Source: Actinokineospora fastidiosa (GTDB taxonomy: Bacteria > Actinomycetota > Actinomycetes > Mycobacteriales > Pseudonocardiaceae). From it: 64,000 nt of DNA. Within the stretch, counting starts at the first letter, position 1; the number at the start of each line of letters is the position of its first letter. Location: NCBI RefSeq assembly GCF_014648415.1, contig NZ_BMRB01000001.1, positions 930,001 through 994,000 on the forward strand, given 5' to 3'. This document shows, piece by piece, positions 35,930-45,058 of the stretch. The notes beneath the pieces are model-generated. The model saw nothing but the letters and a program-made list of their open reading frames with translations, ran no database searches and was not told the DNA's origin. Made by a program: the position numbers and the translations under genes.

Positions 35930-37128
35930 CCGAAGTTCCGTCCCTCGCCCCGGTAGGTCGGCACGGCGGTGGTCCGGTCGCCGTCGACCAGGTGGTACTC
36001 GGTGAAGCGCTCGGCGGGCTCGCCCGCCTTGGCGTGCCGCAGCCAGACCCGGTCGCCGACGGCGAGGCGGTCGGCCGCCGCGCCCAGCAGCGGGGTCTGG
36101 ACCTCGCCCGCGCCCTCCATCGGCGACAGCCGCAGCCCCTTCGGCAGGTGCGGGCGGGGAAGGCGGGCCTTGTCGGCCGGGCCGGACGCCGGGAACCCGC
36201 CGGAGAACACGGTCGCCACCCCGCGACCCGGCCTGCGCACGACGGAGACCGCGTAGAGCAGCGCGGGATCCGGCGCGAACGAGCGGTAGTCGTCGAAGAG
36301 CGCCGGTCCGATGAGGCCTGACCCGGCCGCGATCTCGGTGACCGACGGGTCGTCCCTGGTCAGCTCGACGCTGCCGGTGCCGCCGCCGTTGACGAACTCC
36401 AGCGGGGCCACCGACTCCACCGCGCGCACAGCGGCCGTCCTGCGGCGCACGAGTTCGGCGCCGGACCGCCGCTGCATCCAGCGGAGGACGGCGGCACGGG
36501 CCCTGCTCGGGGGCTTGTCACCCAAACCCGCGATTTGCCCTTCGTAGGCCATCACACCAATGAGTGAAATTCCTGGCCGTCGAACAATCTCCCGGGCTAG
36601 CGCGCGGGCCGCGTTCGGGGTGAACACCGGGGAACGCAGCGCGCCGACATGAACCCGGGAACTGCCGAACAGCGGCCGCCAGGAGACGTCGAACTCCAGG
36701 CACACGCGAATGGGCGGATGATCGGACCCAAGGGTGTCGGCGAGGAAATCCAGGTGCGCCACCGAATCCACGATCACGCTGACGCGCTCGCGCGCGTTCT
36801 CGTCGGCCGCGAGCGCGCGCAGCGCTGCCCGGTCGGCGGTGGGATAGGCGACCAGGATGTCGGTGTCGGCGAATTCCGTGCCCGCCCAGGTCCGGTTCAG
36901 CCACAGCGCCTCGCGGAGGGAGTAGGCCATGATGCCCCGGTATCCGGGCATCCTCAGCACCCGTTCCAGCAGCGGGCGGCAGCGCACCGACTTGCTCGCC
37001 ACCCGGATCGGCCTGCCGGACGCGCGGCGGACGAGGTCGGCGGCGTTGCGGTCGAACGCCGCGAGGTCGACCACGGCGAACGGCGGGTCGAGGTGAGCGG
37101 TGGCGGCGTCGAGCGTGCGCTGGTCCAC
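35926..37128 (-). CDS. PLP alanine-racemase-fold amino acid deaminase/aldolase
   Basis: 400 residues of the D-threonine aldolase/alanine racemase family. RPIRVASKSVRCRPLLERVL places the PLP-binding Lys at residue 47; the conserved region VNGGGTGSVE binds the PLP phosphate, and the C-terminal half holds the barrel-beta domain (GDRVWLRHAKAGE). Predicted to act on a beta-hydroxy or D-amino acid. Its start is 59 bases from the divergent FAD-oxidase start, with a perfect palindrome between them. Confidence 0.8.
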   Translation of the reverse strand: MDQRTLDAATAHLDPPFAVVDLAAFDRNAADLVRRASGRPIRVASKSVRCRPLLERVLRMPGYRGIMAYSLREALWLNRTWAGTEFADTDILVAYPTADRAALRALAADENARERVSVIVDSVAHLDFLADTLGSDHPPIRVCLEFDVSWRPLFGSSRVHVGALRSPVFTPNAARALAREIVRRPGISLIGVMAYEGQIAGLGDKPPSRARAAVLRWMQRRSGAELVRRRTAAVRAVESVAPLEFVNGGGTGSVELTRDDPSVTEIAAGSGLIGPALFDDYRSFAPDPALLYAVSVVRRPGRGVATVFSGGFPASGPADKARLPRPHLPKGLRLSPMEGAGEVQTPLLGAAADRLAVGDRVWLRHAKAGEPAERFTEYHLVDGDRTTAVPTYRGEGRNFG

Positions 37129-37157
37129 GGCGCCACCGTACGACAGGAACCCTTGAA

Positions 37158-37176
37158 ATGTGAAGTCGTTTCACAT
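37158..37176. promoter_or_regulatory. Palindromic operator between the divergent PLP enzyme and FAD oxidase
   Basis: ATGTGAA-GTCGT-TTCACAT, a perfect 7-bp inverted repeat with a 5-base spacer in the 59-base divergent gap, ending 11 bases before the FAD oxidase ATG. Size and symmetry fit a TetR or GntR dimer. Confidence 0.65.
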
Positions 37177-37187
37177 ACTCTCCGGCC

Positions 37188-38501
37188 ATGACCAGGGCCT
37201 GGCGGAACTGGGCGGACACCGAGCGCGCCGTGGCCGCCGAGGTGCGGCTGCCGCGCTCGGTCGCCGAGGTCGCGGCGGCGGTGACCGCCGCGGCGGAGTC
37301 CGGACTGACGGTCCGCGCCCGCGGCAGCGGCCACTCGTTCACCGCCGTCGGCGCGGCGCACGGGATCGCCGTCGACCTGTCGCGGTGGACCGGGATCATC
37401 GCCGCCGACCGGGAGACCGGGCTGGTCACCGTCCGGTCGGGAACGACCCTGGGCGCGCTGAACGCCGACCTTGACCGGCTCGGCCTGGCCATGACCAACC
37501 TCGGCGACATCGACGCGCAGACGGTCTCGGGCGCGATCTCGACCGGCACGCACGGGACGGGCGCGCGCTTCGGCGGCCTGGCCACCCAGGTCGCCGGGCT
37601 GGAACTGGTGCTGGCCGACGGCTCGGTCGTCACCTGCTCGGCCGACGAGCGCCCCGACCTGTTCGCCGCCGCCCGGCTCGGCCTGGGCGCGCTCGGCGTC
37701 ATCACGGCGGTGACCCTGCGCGCCGAGCCCGCCTTCACGCTGTCGGCCGTCGAGCGCCCGGAACCGCTCGACGACGTGATCGACGGCCTCGACGAGCACT
37801 GCGCCGCCAACGACCACTTCGAGTTCTACTGGTTCCCCTACGCCGCCAAGGCGCTGACCAAGCGCAACAACCGCATGCCCGCCGGGAGCGCCCCGAGGCC
37901 GCTGGGGCCGGTGCGCAGGTTCGTCGAGTACGAGGTCATGGAGAACGCGGCGTTCGGCGCGCTCTGCCGGATCGGGCGGGCCGTGCCCCGGCTCGTGCGG
38001 CCCATCAACCGCTTCTCCGCGTCCGCGCTCTCCGAACGGTCCTATCAGGACGTTTCGCACCGGGTCTTCGTCACCACCCGCAAGGTCCGGTTCGTCGAGT
38101 CGGAGTACGCCATCCCGCGCGAGGCGCTCAAGGACGTGCTGGCCGAACTGCGGCGCAGGGTGCCCGCGCTCGCCGACCCCGTGATGTTCCCGGTGGAGGT
38201 CCGGGTCGCCGCGGCCGACGACGTCTGGCTGTCGACGGCCTACGGGCGGGACTCGGCCTACCTCGCCGCGCACCAGTTCGTCGGCATGCCCTACCGGGAG
38301 TACTTCGCGTTGTTCGAGGCGATCGCGCGCGCCGCGGGCGGGCGGCCGCACTGGGGCAAGATGCACACGATGGACGCCGACGCGCTCGCCGAGCGGTACC
38401 CGCGCTTCGCCGACTTCCGCCGCGTGCGGTCCGATGTGGACCCCGGCGGGCTGTTCCGCAACCCCTACACCGACCGCGTGTTGGGCCCCATCGCCGACTG
38501 A
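37188..38501 (+). CDS. FAD-linked aldonolactone oxidase family protein
   Basis: 437 residues of the vanillyl-alcohol-oxidase/ALO family. RARGSGHSFTAVG supplies the His that carries covalent FAD in this family (about residue 47). STGTHGTGARFGGLA is the FAD-binding loop, and HWGKMH (late) matches the conserved H-W-x-K of ALO-type C-terminal domains. Likely oxidises a sugar lactone or alditol. Divergent from the PLP enzyme; the pair recurs in actinobacteria (from memory). The 3' end overlaps the convergent NAD(P)H-binding gene by 37 bases. Confidence 0.85.
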   Translation: MTRAWRNWADTERAVAAEVRLPRSVAEVAAAVTAAAESGLTVRARGSGHSFTAVGAAHGIAVDLSRWTGIIAADRETGLVTVRSGTTLGALNADLDRLGLAMTNLGDIDAQTVSGAISTGTHGTGARFGGLATQVAGLELVLADGSVVTCSADERPDLFAAARLGLGALGVITAVTLRAEPAFTLSAVERPEPLDDVIDGLDEHCAANDHFEFYWFPYAAKALTKRNNRMPAGSAPRPLGPVRRFVEYEVMENAAFGALCRIGRAVPRLVRPINRFSASALSERSYQDVSHRVFVTTRKVRFVESEYAIPREALKDVLAELRRRVPALADPVMFPVEVRVAAADDVWLSTAYGRDSAYLAAHQFVGMPYREYFALFEAIARAAGGRPHWGKMHTMDADALAERYPRFADFRRVRSDVDPGGLFRNPYTDRVLGPIAD

Positions 38502-39130
38502 ACCGCCTCGGCGATCGGGGTCGGCCCACCGACCAGCTCCAGCGTCATGCCCGCGCTCGCAGGCTCGTCCAGCAGCGCCAGGAGCACGGCGGCGACATCG
38601 GCCCGGCTGATGTCGCCGGGCGGCACGGACTCGCCGAGGGTGACCCGACCGCTCGGCGCCTCGTCGGTGAGCCTGCCCGGCCGCAGGATCGTCCAGTCGA
38701 AGTCGCGGGAGCGCAGATCGTCCTCGGCCGCGGCCTTGGCGCGCAGATAGGCGCCGAACACCGGCTCGACGTCGGTGCGGTCCAGGCCCATCGCGCTGAT
38801 CTGGAGGAAGCGGACCACGCCCGCGATCCGGGCCGCGTCGGCGACCAGGACGGCGGCGTCGCGGTCGACGGTCTCCTTGCGCGCCGCCCCGCTGCCCGGA
38901 CCGGCGCCCGCGGCGAACACCACGGCGTCCGCGCCCGCGAGCACCGCGGCGACCTGTTCGGCGGTCGCCTGTTCGAGGTCGGCCACGACGGCGTCCCCGC
39001 CGAGGTCGCGCACGTCGGCGACGTGGTCGGGATTGCGGACGATGCCCACGACGTCGTCGCCGCGGCCCGCGGCGAGCGCGGTCAGCAGGAGGGCGATCTT
39101 GCCGTGGCCACCGGCGATGGCGATGCGCAT
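38465..39130 (-). CDS. NAD(P)H-binding Rossmann protein (atypical SDR)
   Basis: 221 residues. MRIAIAGGHGKIALLLTALA is the nucleotide-binding start with GGHGKI replacing the usual GATG-x-x-G; VGIVRNPDHVADVR, then VVFAAGAGPGSG and FLQISAMGLD, follow the YwnB/NmrA-like pattern. No catalytic Tyr-Lys of classical SDRs was seen, consistent with an atypical SDR. Start ATG 39130 set by the motif position. Confidence 0.85.
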   Translation of the reverse strand: MRIAIAGGHGKIALLLTALAAGRGDDVVGIVRNPDHVADVRDLGGDAVVADLEQATAEQVAAVLAGADAVVFAAGAGPGSGAARKETVDRDAAVLVADAARIAGVVRFLQISAMGLDRTDVEPVFGAYLRAKAAAEDDLRSRDFDWTILRPGRLTDEAPSGRVTLGESVPPGDISRADVAAVLLALLDEPASAGMTLELVGGPTPIAEAVQSAMGPNTRSV

Positions 39131-39146
39131 GGGACCGAATCTACGG

Positions 39147-39794
39147 TCAGCCGGACGTGACCACCGACTCGAGCACCTGCTCGTAGGCCAGTTCGCACAC
39201 CCACCGGTAGAGCGCGTCGACCTCGGGGAAGGCGCGGTCGGTGCGGCCGGGGAGGTCGACCTGCACGGTGCCGCAGGCGTCGCCGTCGGGCTCGGCGGCC
39301 AGCACGGCCACGCCGTACGCGCGGGCGCGGGGCAGGCAGTTGGCCAGGTAGTCGTGCGAGAGGACGGCCGTGGTCGGGAGCACGACGGCGGCGTCGCCGT
39401 AGCGCAGGAACGGCACGGCGTTGGCCAGGCCGGTGCGCCAGTGCCGGGCAACCGCGATGGCCCCGACGACGCGCACGGCGGGCTCGGGGACCCGACCGGC
39501 CAATTCGGGCCACGCCCACGTGGAGACGGTTGTGCGATCCGTCACGGGCTCCTGGCCGAGGCAGATCCGCTCGGCGTGCACGTCGGGCAGCAGCTCGGCC
39601 ACGAGGCAGACGCGCCTGCCCAGCAGGATGGTCTCCGGCAGCACCGTCCCGGCCCAGCCCAGCGCCGCGGCGGCGCCCTCGGCGAGCTCGGTCACCGTGC
39701 CGGGCAGCTCCACCGGCGGCGCCAGCTGCGCGGGCAGCGCGTTGAGGTGCTCGCTGACCGCCGTGCGCCCTGGGGTGCCGCTCACGAAATCCAC
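39147..39794 (-). CDS. Conserved-looking protein of unknown function (215 aa)
   Basis: Mixed alpha/beta, mostly soluble (TVTELAEGAAAALGWAGTVL, GDAAVVLPTTAVLSHDYL, a final WVCELAYEQVLESVVTSG). No family recognised and no membrane helix. Two GTG starts are possible: 39794, or 39785 (AGGGTGG then six bases). Codon use looks like its neighbours. Directly upstream of the NAD(P)H-binding gene on the same strand (17-base gap), so likely one transcript. Confidence 0.65.
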   Translation of the reverse strand: MDFVSGTPGRTAVSEHLNALPAQLAPPVELPGTVTELAEGAAAALGWAGTVLPETILLGRRVCLVAELLPDVHAERICLGQEPVTDRTTVSTWAWPELAGRVPEPAVRVVGAIAVARHWRTGLANAVPFLRYGDAAVVLPTTAVLSHDYLANCLPRARAYGVAVLAAEPDGDACGTVQVDLPGRTDRAFPEVDALYRWVCELAYEQVLESVVTSG

Positions 39795-40119
39795 CCTTCA
39801 TCTGCCACCCGTCGCCGACCGGGGGTCCGGTCGACAGGGGGGTCGATTGGTACCTCACTGGAGTACCAGCCGGGACGGGGTGAATCAGAGACCACGACGC
39901 GGGCGCTGCGACCGGCGGCGGAAAGCGGGCGATAACCGGTCGATGAGCGACATCCGGACTTCACCCCGACTGTGCGACCAACCGGGTGACCGGGCACCCA
40001 CCTGCAGCAATACGCCAACCGAGGGTGTAGCGCGGCTCACGCGGCGCCACTCGGCAGGCTGCCGACAGCCCGCGTTCGACCCAATACTGCCAGTCACTGT
40101 CCGCGTGCGGAAGGCAAAG
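39795..40119. other. 325-base gap without a convincing gene
   Basis: No frame looks coding. The only pattern seen is TGGTAC-9-GTACCA at 39848-39868, a short inverted repeat near the 5' end of the gene at 39147 that could be an operator. Confidence 0.5.
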
Positions 40120-40145
40120 AAAAAACGCCCCGCTGCCGCGAGGCG
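40120..40145 (-). terminator. Intrinsic terminator after tRNA-Leu
   Basis: On the minus strand an 8-bp stem (CGCCTCGC/GCGGGGCG, one G-U) with loop GGCA is followed by six T residues. Confidence 0.85.
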
Positions 40146-40155
40146 CTTTATCGTG

Positions 40156-40238
40156 TGGGCGAGGGGGGAGTTGAACCCCCACGTCCTTTCGGACACACGG
40201 ACCTGAACCGTGCGCGTCTGCCATTCCGCCACTCGCCC
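40156..40238 (-). tRNA. tRNA-Leu(CAG)
   Basis: Acceptor arms GGGCGAG/CTCGCCC, anticodon loop TTCAGGT (CAG), the long variable arm typical of leucine tRNA, T-arm GGGGG-TTCAACT-CCCCC, A73. CCA not encoded. Confidence 0.96.
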
Positions 40239-40266
40239 GAGTGGTGTCCTTGGCGGGACGTGCAGA

Positions 40267-40272
40267 ACTCTA
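40267..40272 (-). promoter_or_regulatory. -10 of tRNA-Leu promoter
   Basis: TAGAGT on the minus strand about 29 bases before the tRNA 5' end; the -35 is not obvious. Confidence 0.4.
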
Positions 40273-40364
40273 GCACGGCTTCGAAGGTGGGTCGCACATA
40301 CCCGTGTCCGGGGTCGCCTACCCGGATACGATCGGGTCAGGAGCCCGCTCGGGAAGGAGGTGCC

Positions 40365-41567
40365 ATGAACATCGGACAGCGGCTTAACCGCAGGCTGGAG
40401 GATGTCGTCGGCAACACCTTCGCGCGCGTGTTCGGTGGCAACGTCGTGCCGCAGGAGCTGGCGCAGGCGCTGCAGCGCGAAGGTGAGGCCAACATCCGCG
40501 AACTGGCGGGTGGACGGCTCCTCGCCCCCAACCACTACGTGGTTGTGCTCGGGCCCGACGACCACCGGAACTTCTCCGGTGACGAGGGTCGGATGACGAC
40601 GCTGCTCGCGGACTGCGTGGCCGAGCATCTCGCCGAGAACGGGTGGGAAACGTACGGCGAGGTCGTAGTCTCCCTGGAGCGCTCCGACGGGCTGCACACC
40701 GGACAGTTCCGAACCCGCTCTACCGTCGACCCCGACGTGCAGCGTCAGTCCGAGGGAGCGTCAGCTTCGGACGGAAGACGGCAGGCATCCCCCCGCAACG
40801 CAGGAGACCGATCCATGAGCCAGCCTCCCGGCTACGGCCACCAGCCCGAGGGCGATCCCTACGGCCAGCAGAACCAGCAGTACGGGTACGGGCAGCAAGG
40901 CCAGTACGGCAACGATCAGTACGGCCAGCAGGGCTACGGCCAGCAAGGCGGCGGTTACGACCAGGGTTACGGCCAGCAGCAGCAGGGCGGCTACGACCAG
41001 GGCTACGGCGGCCAGCAGGGCTACGGCCAGCAGGGCTACGAGCAGGGCTACGGACAGCAAGGCGGCGGTTACGACCAGGGGTATGGCCAGCAGGGCTACG
41101 GCCAGCAGGGCTATGACCAGGGTTACGGCCAGCAGGGTTATGGCCAGCAGGGCTACGACCAGGGCTACGGGCAGCAGGCGGGCTACGGCCAGCAGGGCGG
41201 CTACGACCAGGGTTACGGCCAGCAGGGCTACGGGCAGCCCGGTTACGCGCCGCCCGCCGTGCAGACCGGCCCGCGCCAGCTCTCCGCGTCGCTGCAGCTC
41301 GACGACGGGTCCAACCGCAACTACAGCCTGAAGCAGGGCGGCAACGTGGTCGGCCGCGGCCAGGACGCCGATTTCCGCCTGCCCGACACCGGCGTGTCGC
41401 GCCGCCACCTGGAGATCACCTGGGATGGTCAGAGCGCCACGCTCGCCGACCTGGGCTCCACCAACGGCACCACGGTGAACGGCACCCCGGTGCAGACGTG
41501 GCAGCTGGCCGACGGCGACGTCGTCCGGATCGGCCACTCGTCGCTGGTGTTCCGGACCCAGGGCTGA
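40365..41567 (+). CDS. fhaA: FhaA: DUF3662 plus FHA domain protein
   Basis: 400 residues. An N-terminal DUF3662 domain (about 1-130, beginning [20 protein letters not shown]) is followed by a low-complexity Gly/Tyr/Gln segment (about 165-295) and a C-terminal FHA domain (about 305-400: [20 protein letters not shown], then [12 protein letters not shown]). FHA binds phosphothreonine; in mycobacteria FhaA binds the PknB-phosphorylated pseudokinase MviN and the juxtamembrane region. GGAAGGAGG sits seven bases before the ATG at 40365. First gene of the fhaA-pknB block. Confidence 0.95.
   Translation: MNIGQRLNRRLEDVVGNTFARVFGGNVVPQELAQALQREGEANIRELAGGRLLAPNHYVVVLGPDDHRNFSGDEGRMTTLLADCVAEHLAENGWETYGEVVVSLERSDGLHTGQFRTRSTVDPDVQRQSEGASASDGRRQASPRNAGDRSMSQPPGYGHQPEGDPYGQQNQQYGYGQQGQYGNDQYGQQGYGQQGGGYDQGYGQQQQGGYDQGYGGQQGYGQQGYEQGYGQQGGGYDQGYGQQGYGQQGYDQGYGQQGYGQQGYDQGYGQQAGYGQQGGYDQGYGQQGYGQPGYAPPAVQTGPRQLSASLQLDDGSNRNYSLKQGGNVVGRGQDADFRLPDTGVSRRHLEITWDGQSATLADLGSTNGTTVNGTPVQTWQLADGDVVRIGHSSLVFRTQG
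40858..41245 (+). repeat. Tandem TACGGCCAGCAG-type repeats encoding [12 protein letters not shown]
   Basis: Within fhaA. Units of 9-18 bases encode a disordered segment composed almost only of Gly, Tyr, Gln and Asp. Copy number may vary between strains, and assembly errors are possible here. Confidence 0.85.
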
Positions 41568-41688
41568 TCGCGGCCGAGGTCCGAGCGCAACGCATCGGGC
41601 TGGCCGCACGTCTATCCGACCGGCGGGGCCACCAGGGCCCCGGTGGTCGCCAAGCCATGTCCACCACAAGCAGGAGCGGTCGCGACAA

Positions 41689-42144
41689 GTGCCGGAGTTG
41701 GTGATGCAGCTGACCAGAGCGGGCTTCCTGGCCTTGCTCTGGCTGTTCGTGCTGGCCGCGCTGCGGGTGGTGCGCTCGGACATCTACGCCGCCTCCGGGC
41801 TGCGCGTGGCGATGCCGGGATTCCGCAAGTCGGGTCAGAAGACCCGGGGCAAGGCGCCCCGTCAGCTGGTCGTCACGCACGGCGCGCTCGCGGGCACCAG
41901 GATCTCCCTGGACGGCAGGCCGATCATGATAGGCCGGGCGGACGACTCGACGCTCGTCCTCGACGACGACTACGCCTCCACCCGGCACGCCCGGCTGTCG
42001 ATGCGCGGGACGGACTGGTACGTGGAAGACCTGGGCTCCACTAACGGGACGTATCTGGACCGGGCTAAGGTCACCGCACCCCTTCGGGTTCCCCTGGGAG
42101 TCCCGATCCGTATTGGCAAGACGGTGATCGAGCTGCGCTCATGA
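41689..42144 (+). CDS. fhaB: FhaB: membrane-anchored FHA protein
   Basis: 151 residues. One N-terminal transmembrane helix (LTRAGFLALLWLFVLAALRV) and a C-terminal FHA domain (IGRADDSTLVLDDDYASTRH, then [12 protein letters not shown]), near-identical in layout to mycobacterial FhaB (FipA), which links PknB, FtsZ and FtsQ. GTG start 41689 agrees with the mycobacterial length. Stop overlaps the pstP ATG (ATGA). Confidence 0.95.
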   Translation: MPELVMQLTRAGFLALLWLFVLAALRVVRSDIYAASGLRVAMPGFRKSGQKTRGKAPRQLVVTHGALAGTRISLDGRPIMIGRADDSTLVLDDDYASTRHARLSMRGTDWYVEDLGSTNGTYLDRAKVTAPLRVPLGVPIRIGKTVIELRS

Positions 42145-43595
42145 CGCTTGTGCTTCGCTACGCGGCCCGCAGCGACCGGGGCCTGGTCCGTTCGAACAAC
42201 CAGGACTCCGTGTACGCGGGTCCACGCCTGCTTTCCCTGGCCGACGGCATGGGCGGCCACGTCGCGGGCGAGGTGGCCAGCAAGGTCGTCATAGCCGCGC
42301 TCGCCCCGCTCGACGACGACGAGCCCGGCGAGGACCTGCTCGGCCAGCTGCGCGAGGCGGTGCTGGCGGGCAACAGCGCCATCGCCGAGCTCGTGGCGGG
42401 CGACCCCGACCTCGACGGCATGGGCACGACCCTGTCGGCGATCCTGTTCGCGGGGACCAGGATCGGCCTCGTCCACGTCGGGGACTCGCGCGTCTACCTG
42501 CGCCGCAACGGCCAGTTCAGCCAGATCACCCACGACGACACGTTCGTGCAGTCGCTCATCGACGAGGGCCGGATCACCGAGGAGGAGGCGGCCACCCACC
42601 CGCAGCGCTCGCTGCTGCTCAAGGCGCTGACCGGCCACGAGGTCGAGCCGAGCCTGACCATCCGCGAGGCCCGCGCAGGCGACCGCTACCTGCTGTGCTC
42701 CGACGGGCTGTCCGGCCCGGTCAGCCACGAGACGCTGGCCGAGGCGATCCAGATCCCGGACCCGCAGGAGTGCGCCGACCGGCTCATCGAGCTGGCGCTC
42801 AAGAGCGGCGGCCCGGACAACGTCACCGTGATCGTCGCCGACGTGCTCGACGTCGACTACGGCGACAACGACCCGATCGTCGGCGGGGCGGCGGGCAACG
42901 GCCAGGACGCCACCCCGCCGCCGGACTCGGCGGCCTCCCGGGCCAGCGCGCTGAACCCGCCCCGGCCGCAGGAGCCGCGCCGCGACCCGCTGGCGCCGCC
43001 GCCGCCGGACCCCCGGCTCAAGCGCCGCAAGCGCGTGCGCGCGGTGGTGATCTCCGTCATCGTGCTGATCCTGCTCGTCGCGGGCGCGGTCGCCGCGCGG
43101 CTGTGGGTCAACAACCAGTACTTCGTCGGCGAGGGCGCCGACGGCGAGGTCGCGGTCTTCCAGGGCGTGCGCGGCAGCGTGCTCGGCCTGTCGCTGAACA
43201 GCCAGCTGGAGGGCTCGTGCGGCGTGGAGCCGCAGTGCGACCGGCTGTTCGTCGACGACATGGAGCAGTTCGGCAAGGACGAGGTCCGCAACGGCTCCAA
43301 CTCCTTCGACAGCGTGGCCGCCGCGCGCGGGTTCCTCAGCGAGCTGCGGCACAAGTTCTGGCTGCCCACCTGCGCCGACTTCACCGCCCAGCAGACGCCC
43401 GAGCAACCTGCCACCGGGCCAGCGGGCGGATCGGCGCAGCCGACCGGCCAGGCCACCACGACCACCGCGGCCGCGCCGACCACGACCGCGGGCACGGCGA
43501 CGACCCAGGCCCCCGGCACCACGGCCCAGTCGACGGTCGAGCGCACGCCCCAGCCGGGCGTGAACTGCCGCGAACCCCGGGACGGCGGCGGCTGA
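42141..43595 (+). CDS. pstP: PstP: PP2C-type Ser/Thr phosphatase
   Basis: 484 residues. It dephosphorylates PknA/PknB and their substrates. PP2C motifs in order: VRSNNQD (16-22), LADGMGGH (33-40), HVGDSRVYL, SDGLSGPVSH and PDNVTVIVADV with metal-binding Asp residues. After a Pro-rich linker one transmembrane helix (about 300-320) and an extracytoplasmic domain (about 325-420, then Thr/Ala tail) follow. Start overlaps fhaB; stop TGATG overlaps rodA. Confidence 0.96.
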   Translation: MTLVLRYAARSDRGLVRSNNQDSVYAGPRLLSLADGMGGHVAGEVASKVVIAALAPLDDDEPGEDLLGQLREAVLAGNSAIAELVAGDPDLDGMGTTLSAILFAGTRIGLVHVGDSRVYLRRNGQFSQITHDDTFVQSLIDEGRITEEEAATHPQRSLLLKALTGHEVEPSLTIREARAGDRYLLCSDGLSGPVSHETLAEAIQIPDPQECADRLIELALKSGGPDNVTVIVADVLDVDYGDNDPIVGGAAGNGQDATPPPDSAASRASALNPPRPQEPRRDPLAPPPPDPRLKRRKRVRAVVISVIVLILLVAGAVAARLWVNNQYFVGEGADGEVAVFQGVRGSVLGLSLNSQLEGSCGVEPQCDRLFVDDMEQFGKDEVRNGSNSFDSVAAARGFLSELRHKFWLPTCADFTAQQTPEQPATGPAGGSAQPTGQATTTTAAAPTTTAGTATTQAPGTTAQSTVERTPQPGVNCREPRDGGG

Positions 43596-45058
43596 TGGCG
43601 CTTCCGGTCCAGGGCAAAGCGGGTCCGGCGACCGGGCAGGGCGCGGACCAGGACAAGGCGCCGACCCGGCGCGGCACCGAGCTGGTGCTGCTCGGGTTCG
43701 CCGCCTTCATCGTGTCCGTCGCGTTGATGCTGGTCGAGGCGAACCAGGAGCAGCAGCTCACCTTCCGCATCGTCTGGTACGGGCTGGCCTACCTGGCGCT
43801 CTTCGGCGTCGCGCACGCCGCGGTGCGGCACTGGGCGCCGTACGCCGATCCGCTGATCCTGCCGTGCGTCGCCGTGCTCAACGGCCTCGGCCTGGTGATG
43901 ATCTACCGGATCGACCTGGCCCTGGCCGAACGCGCGCTGCAGGCGGGCCGGGAGTTCAACAACGACGTGCCCAAGCAGATCGCCTGGACCGCGCTCGCCC
44001 TGGTGCTGTTCCTCGTGGTGCTGCGCGTCGTGCGCGACCACCGGACGCTGACCAAGTACAGCTACATGGTCGGCGCGGCAGGCCTGTTCCTGCTGGCCCT
44101 GCCCGCGGTGCTGCCCAGCGCGATCGCCCCGCCGATCAACGGCGCCAAGATCTGGCTGCGCGTCGCGGGCCTGTCCATCCAGCCCGGCGAGTTCGCCAAG
44201 ATCCTGCTGCTGATCTTCTTCGCTGGCTTCCTGGTCTCCAAGCGCGACCTGTTCATGGCCGCGGGCCGCCGGGTGCTCGGCGTCGACCTGCCGCGCGCCC
44301 GCGACCTCGGGCCGATCCTGTTCGCCTGGGGCGTCTCGGTCGGCGTCCTGGTGTTCCAGAAGGACCTGGGCACCTCGCTGCTGTTCTTCGGCACGATCCT
44401 GGTGATGCTCTACGTCGCCACCGAGCGCGCCGTGTGGGTGGTCACCGGGCTGAGCCTGTTCGTCGCGGGCTGCCTCATCGCCTACCAGCTGTTCGGGCAC
44501 GTCCAGCAGCGCGTGGCCAACTGGCTGGACCCGCTGGCGACCTACGACCAGGACGGCGGCGGCTTCCAGATCGCCCAGGCGCTGTTCGGGCAGGGCACCG
44601 GCGGCATGGGCGGCACCGGCCTCGGCGCCGGCCGACCGGACCTGGTCCCGCTGGCCAACTCCGACTTCATCATCGCCGCGATCGCCGAGGAGCTGGGCTT
44701 CATCGGCCTCGCCGCGCTGCTGCTGGTCTACACGCTGCTGGCCATGCGCGGCATGCGCAGCGCGCTGGCCGTGCGCGACTCGTTCGGCAAGCTGCTCGGC
44801 GGCGGCCTGTCGTTCCTGCTGATCATGCAGGTGTTCGTGGTCGTCGGCGGCGTCACCAAGCTGATCCCGATGACCGGTCTGACCTCGCCGTTCCTGTCCC
44901 TGGGCGGCTCGTCGCTGCTGGCCAACTACATCCTGGTCGCGCTGCTGCTGCGCATCTCCGACGCGGCCCGGCGGCCGCAGACCCCGGCGCCGCGCAAGCC
45001 GGTTCCGCAGACCCCGATCGCCGAGGCGGGCACCGTGCTGGTGGAGCGTCCGAAATGA
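43595..45058 (+). CDS. rodA: RodA/FtsW-type SEDS peptidoglycan polymerase
   Basis: 487 residues, about twelve transmembrane helices. SEDS markers are seen: a NGAKIWLRVAGLSIQPGEFA block, FQKDLGTSLLFF (with the catalytic Asp region), ANSDFIIAAIAEELGFIG, and PMTGLTSPFLSLGGSSLLAN at the end. Polymerises lipid II with PbpA, the next gene. Translation is coupled upstream (TGATG) and downstream (ATGA). The start at 43595 is chosen to match family length. Confidence 0.95.
   Translation: MALPVQGKAGPATGQGADQDKAPTRRGTELVLLGFAAFIVSVALMLVEANQEQQLTFRIVWYGLAYLALFGVAHAAVRHWAPYADPLILPCVAVLNGLGLVMIYRIDLALAERALQAGREFNNDVPKQIAWTALALVLFLVVLRVVRDHRTLTKYSYMVGAAGLFLLALPAVLPSAIAPPINGAKIWLRVAGLSIQPGEFAKILLLIFFAGFLVSKRDLFMAAGRRVLGVDLPRARDLGPILFAWGVSVGVLVFQKDLGTSLLFFGTILVMLYVATERAVWVVTGLSLFVAGCLIAYQLFGHVQQRVANWLDPLATYDQDGGGFQIAQALFGQGTGGMGGTGLGAGRPDLVPLANSDFIIAAIAEELGFIGLAALLLVYTLLAMRGMRSALAVRDSFGKLLGGGLSFLLIMQVFVVVGGVTKLIPMTGLTSPFLSLGGSSLLANYILVALLLRISDAARRPQTPAPRKPVPQTPIAEAGTVLVERPK

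Noticed and set aside
39885-40697. 270-residue minus-strand frame across tRNA-Leu
   Set aside because: It crosses a tRNA gene, its terminator and the fhaA start.
40858-41245. Regular repeats that could suggest a CRISPR array
   Set aside because: They are in-frame codon repeats in fhaA without unique spacers.
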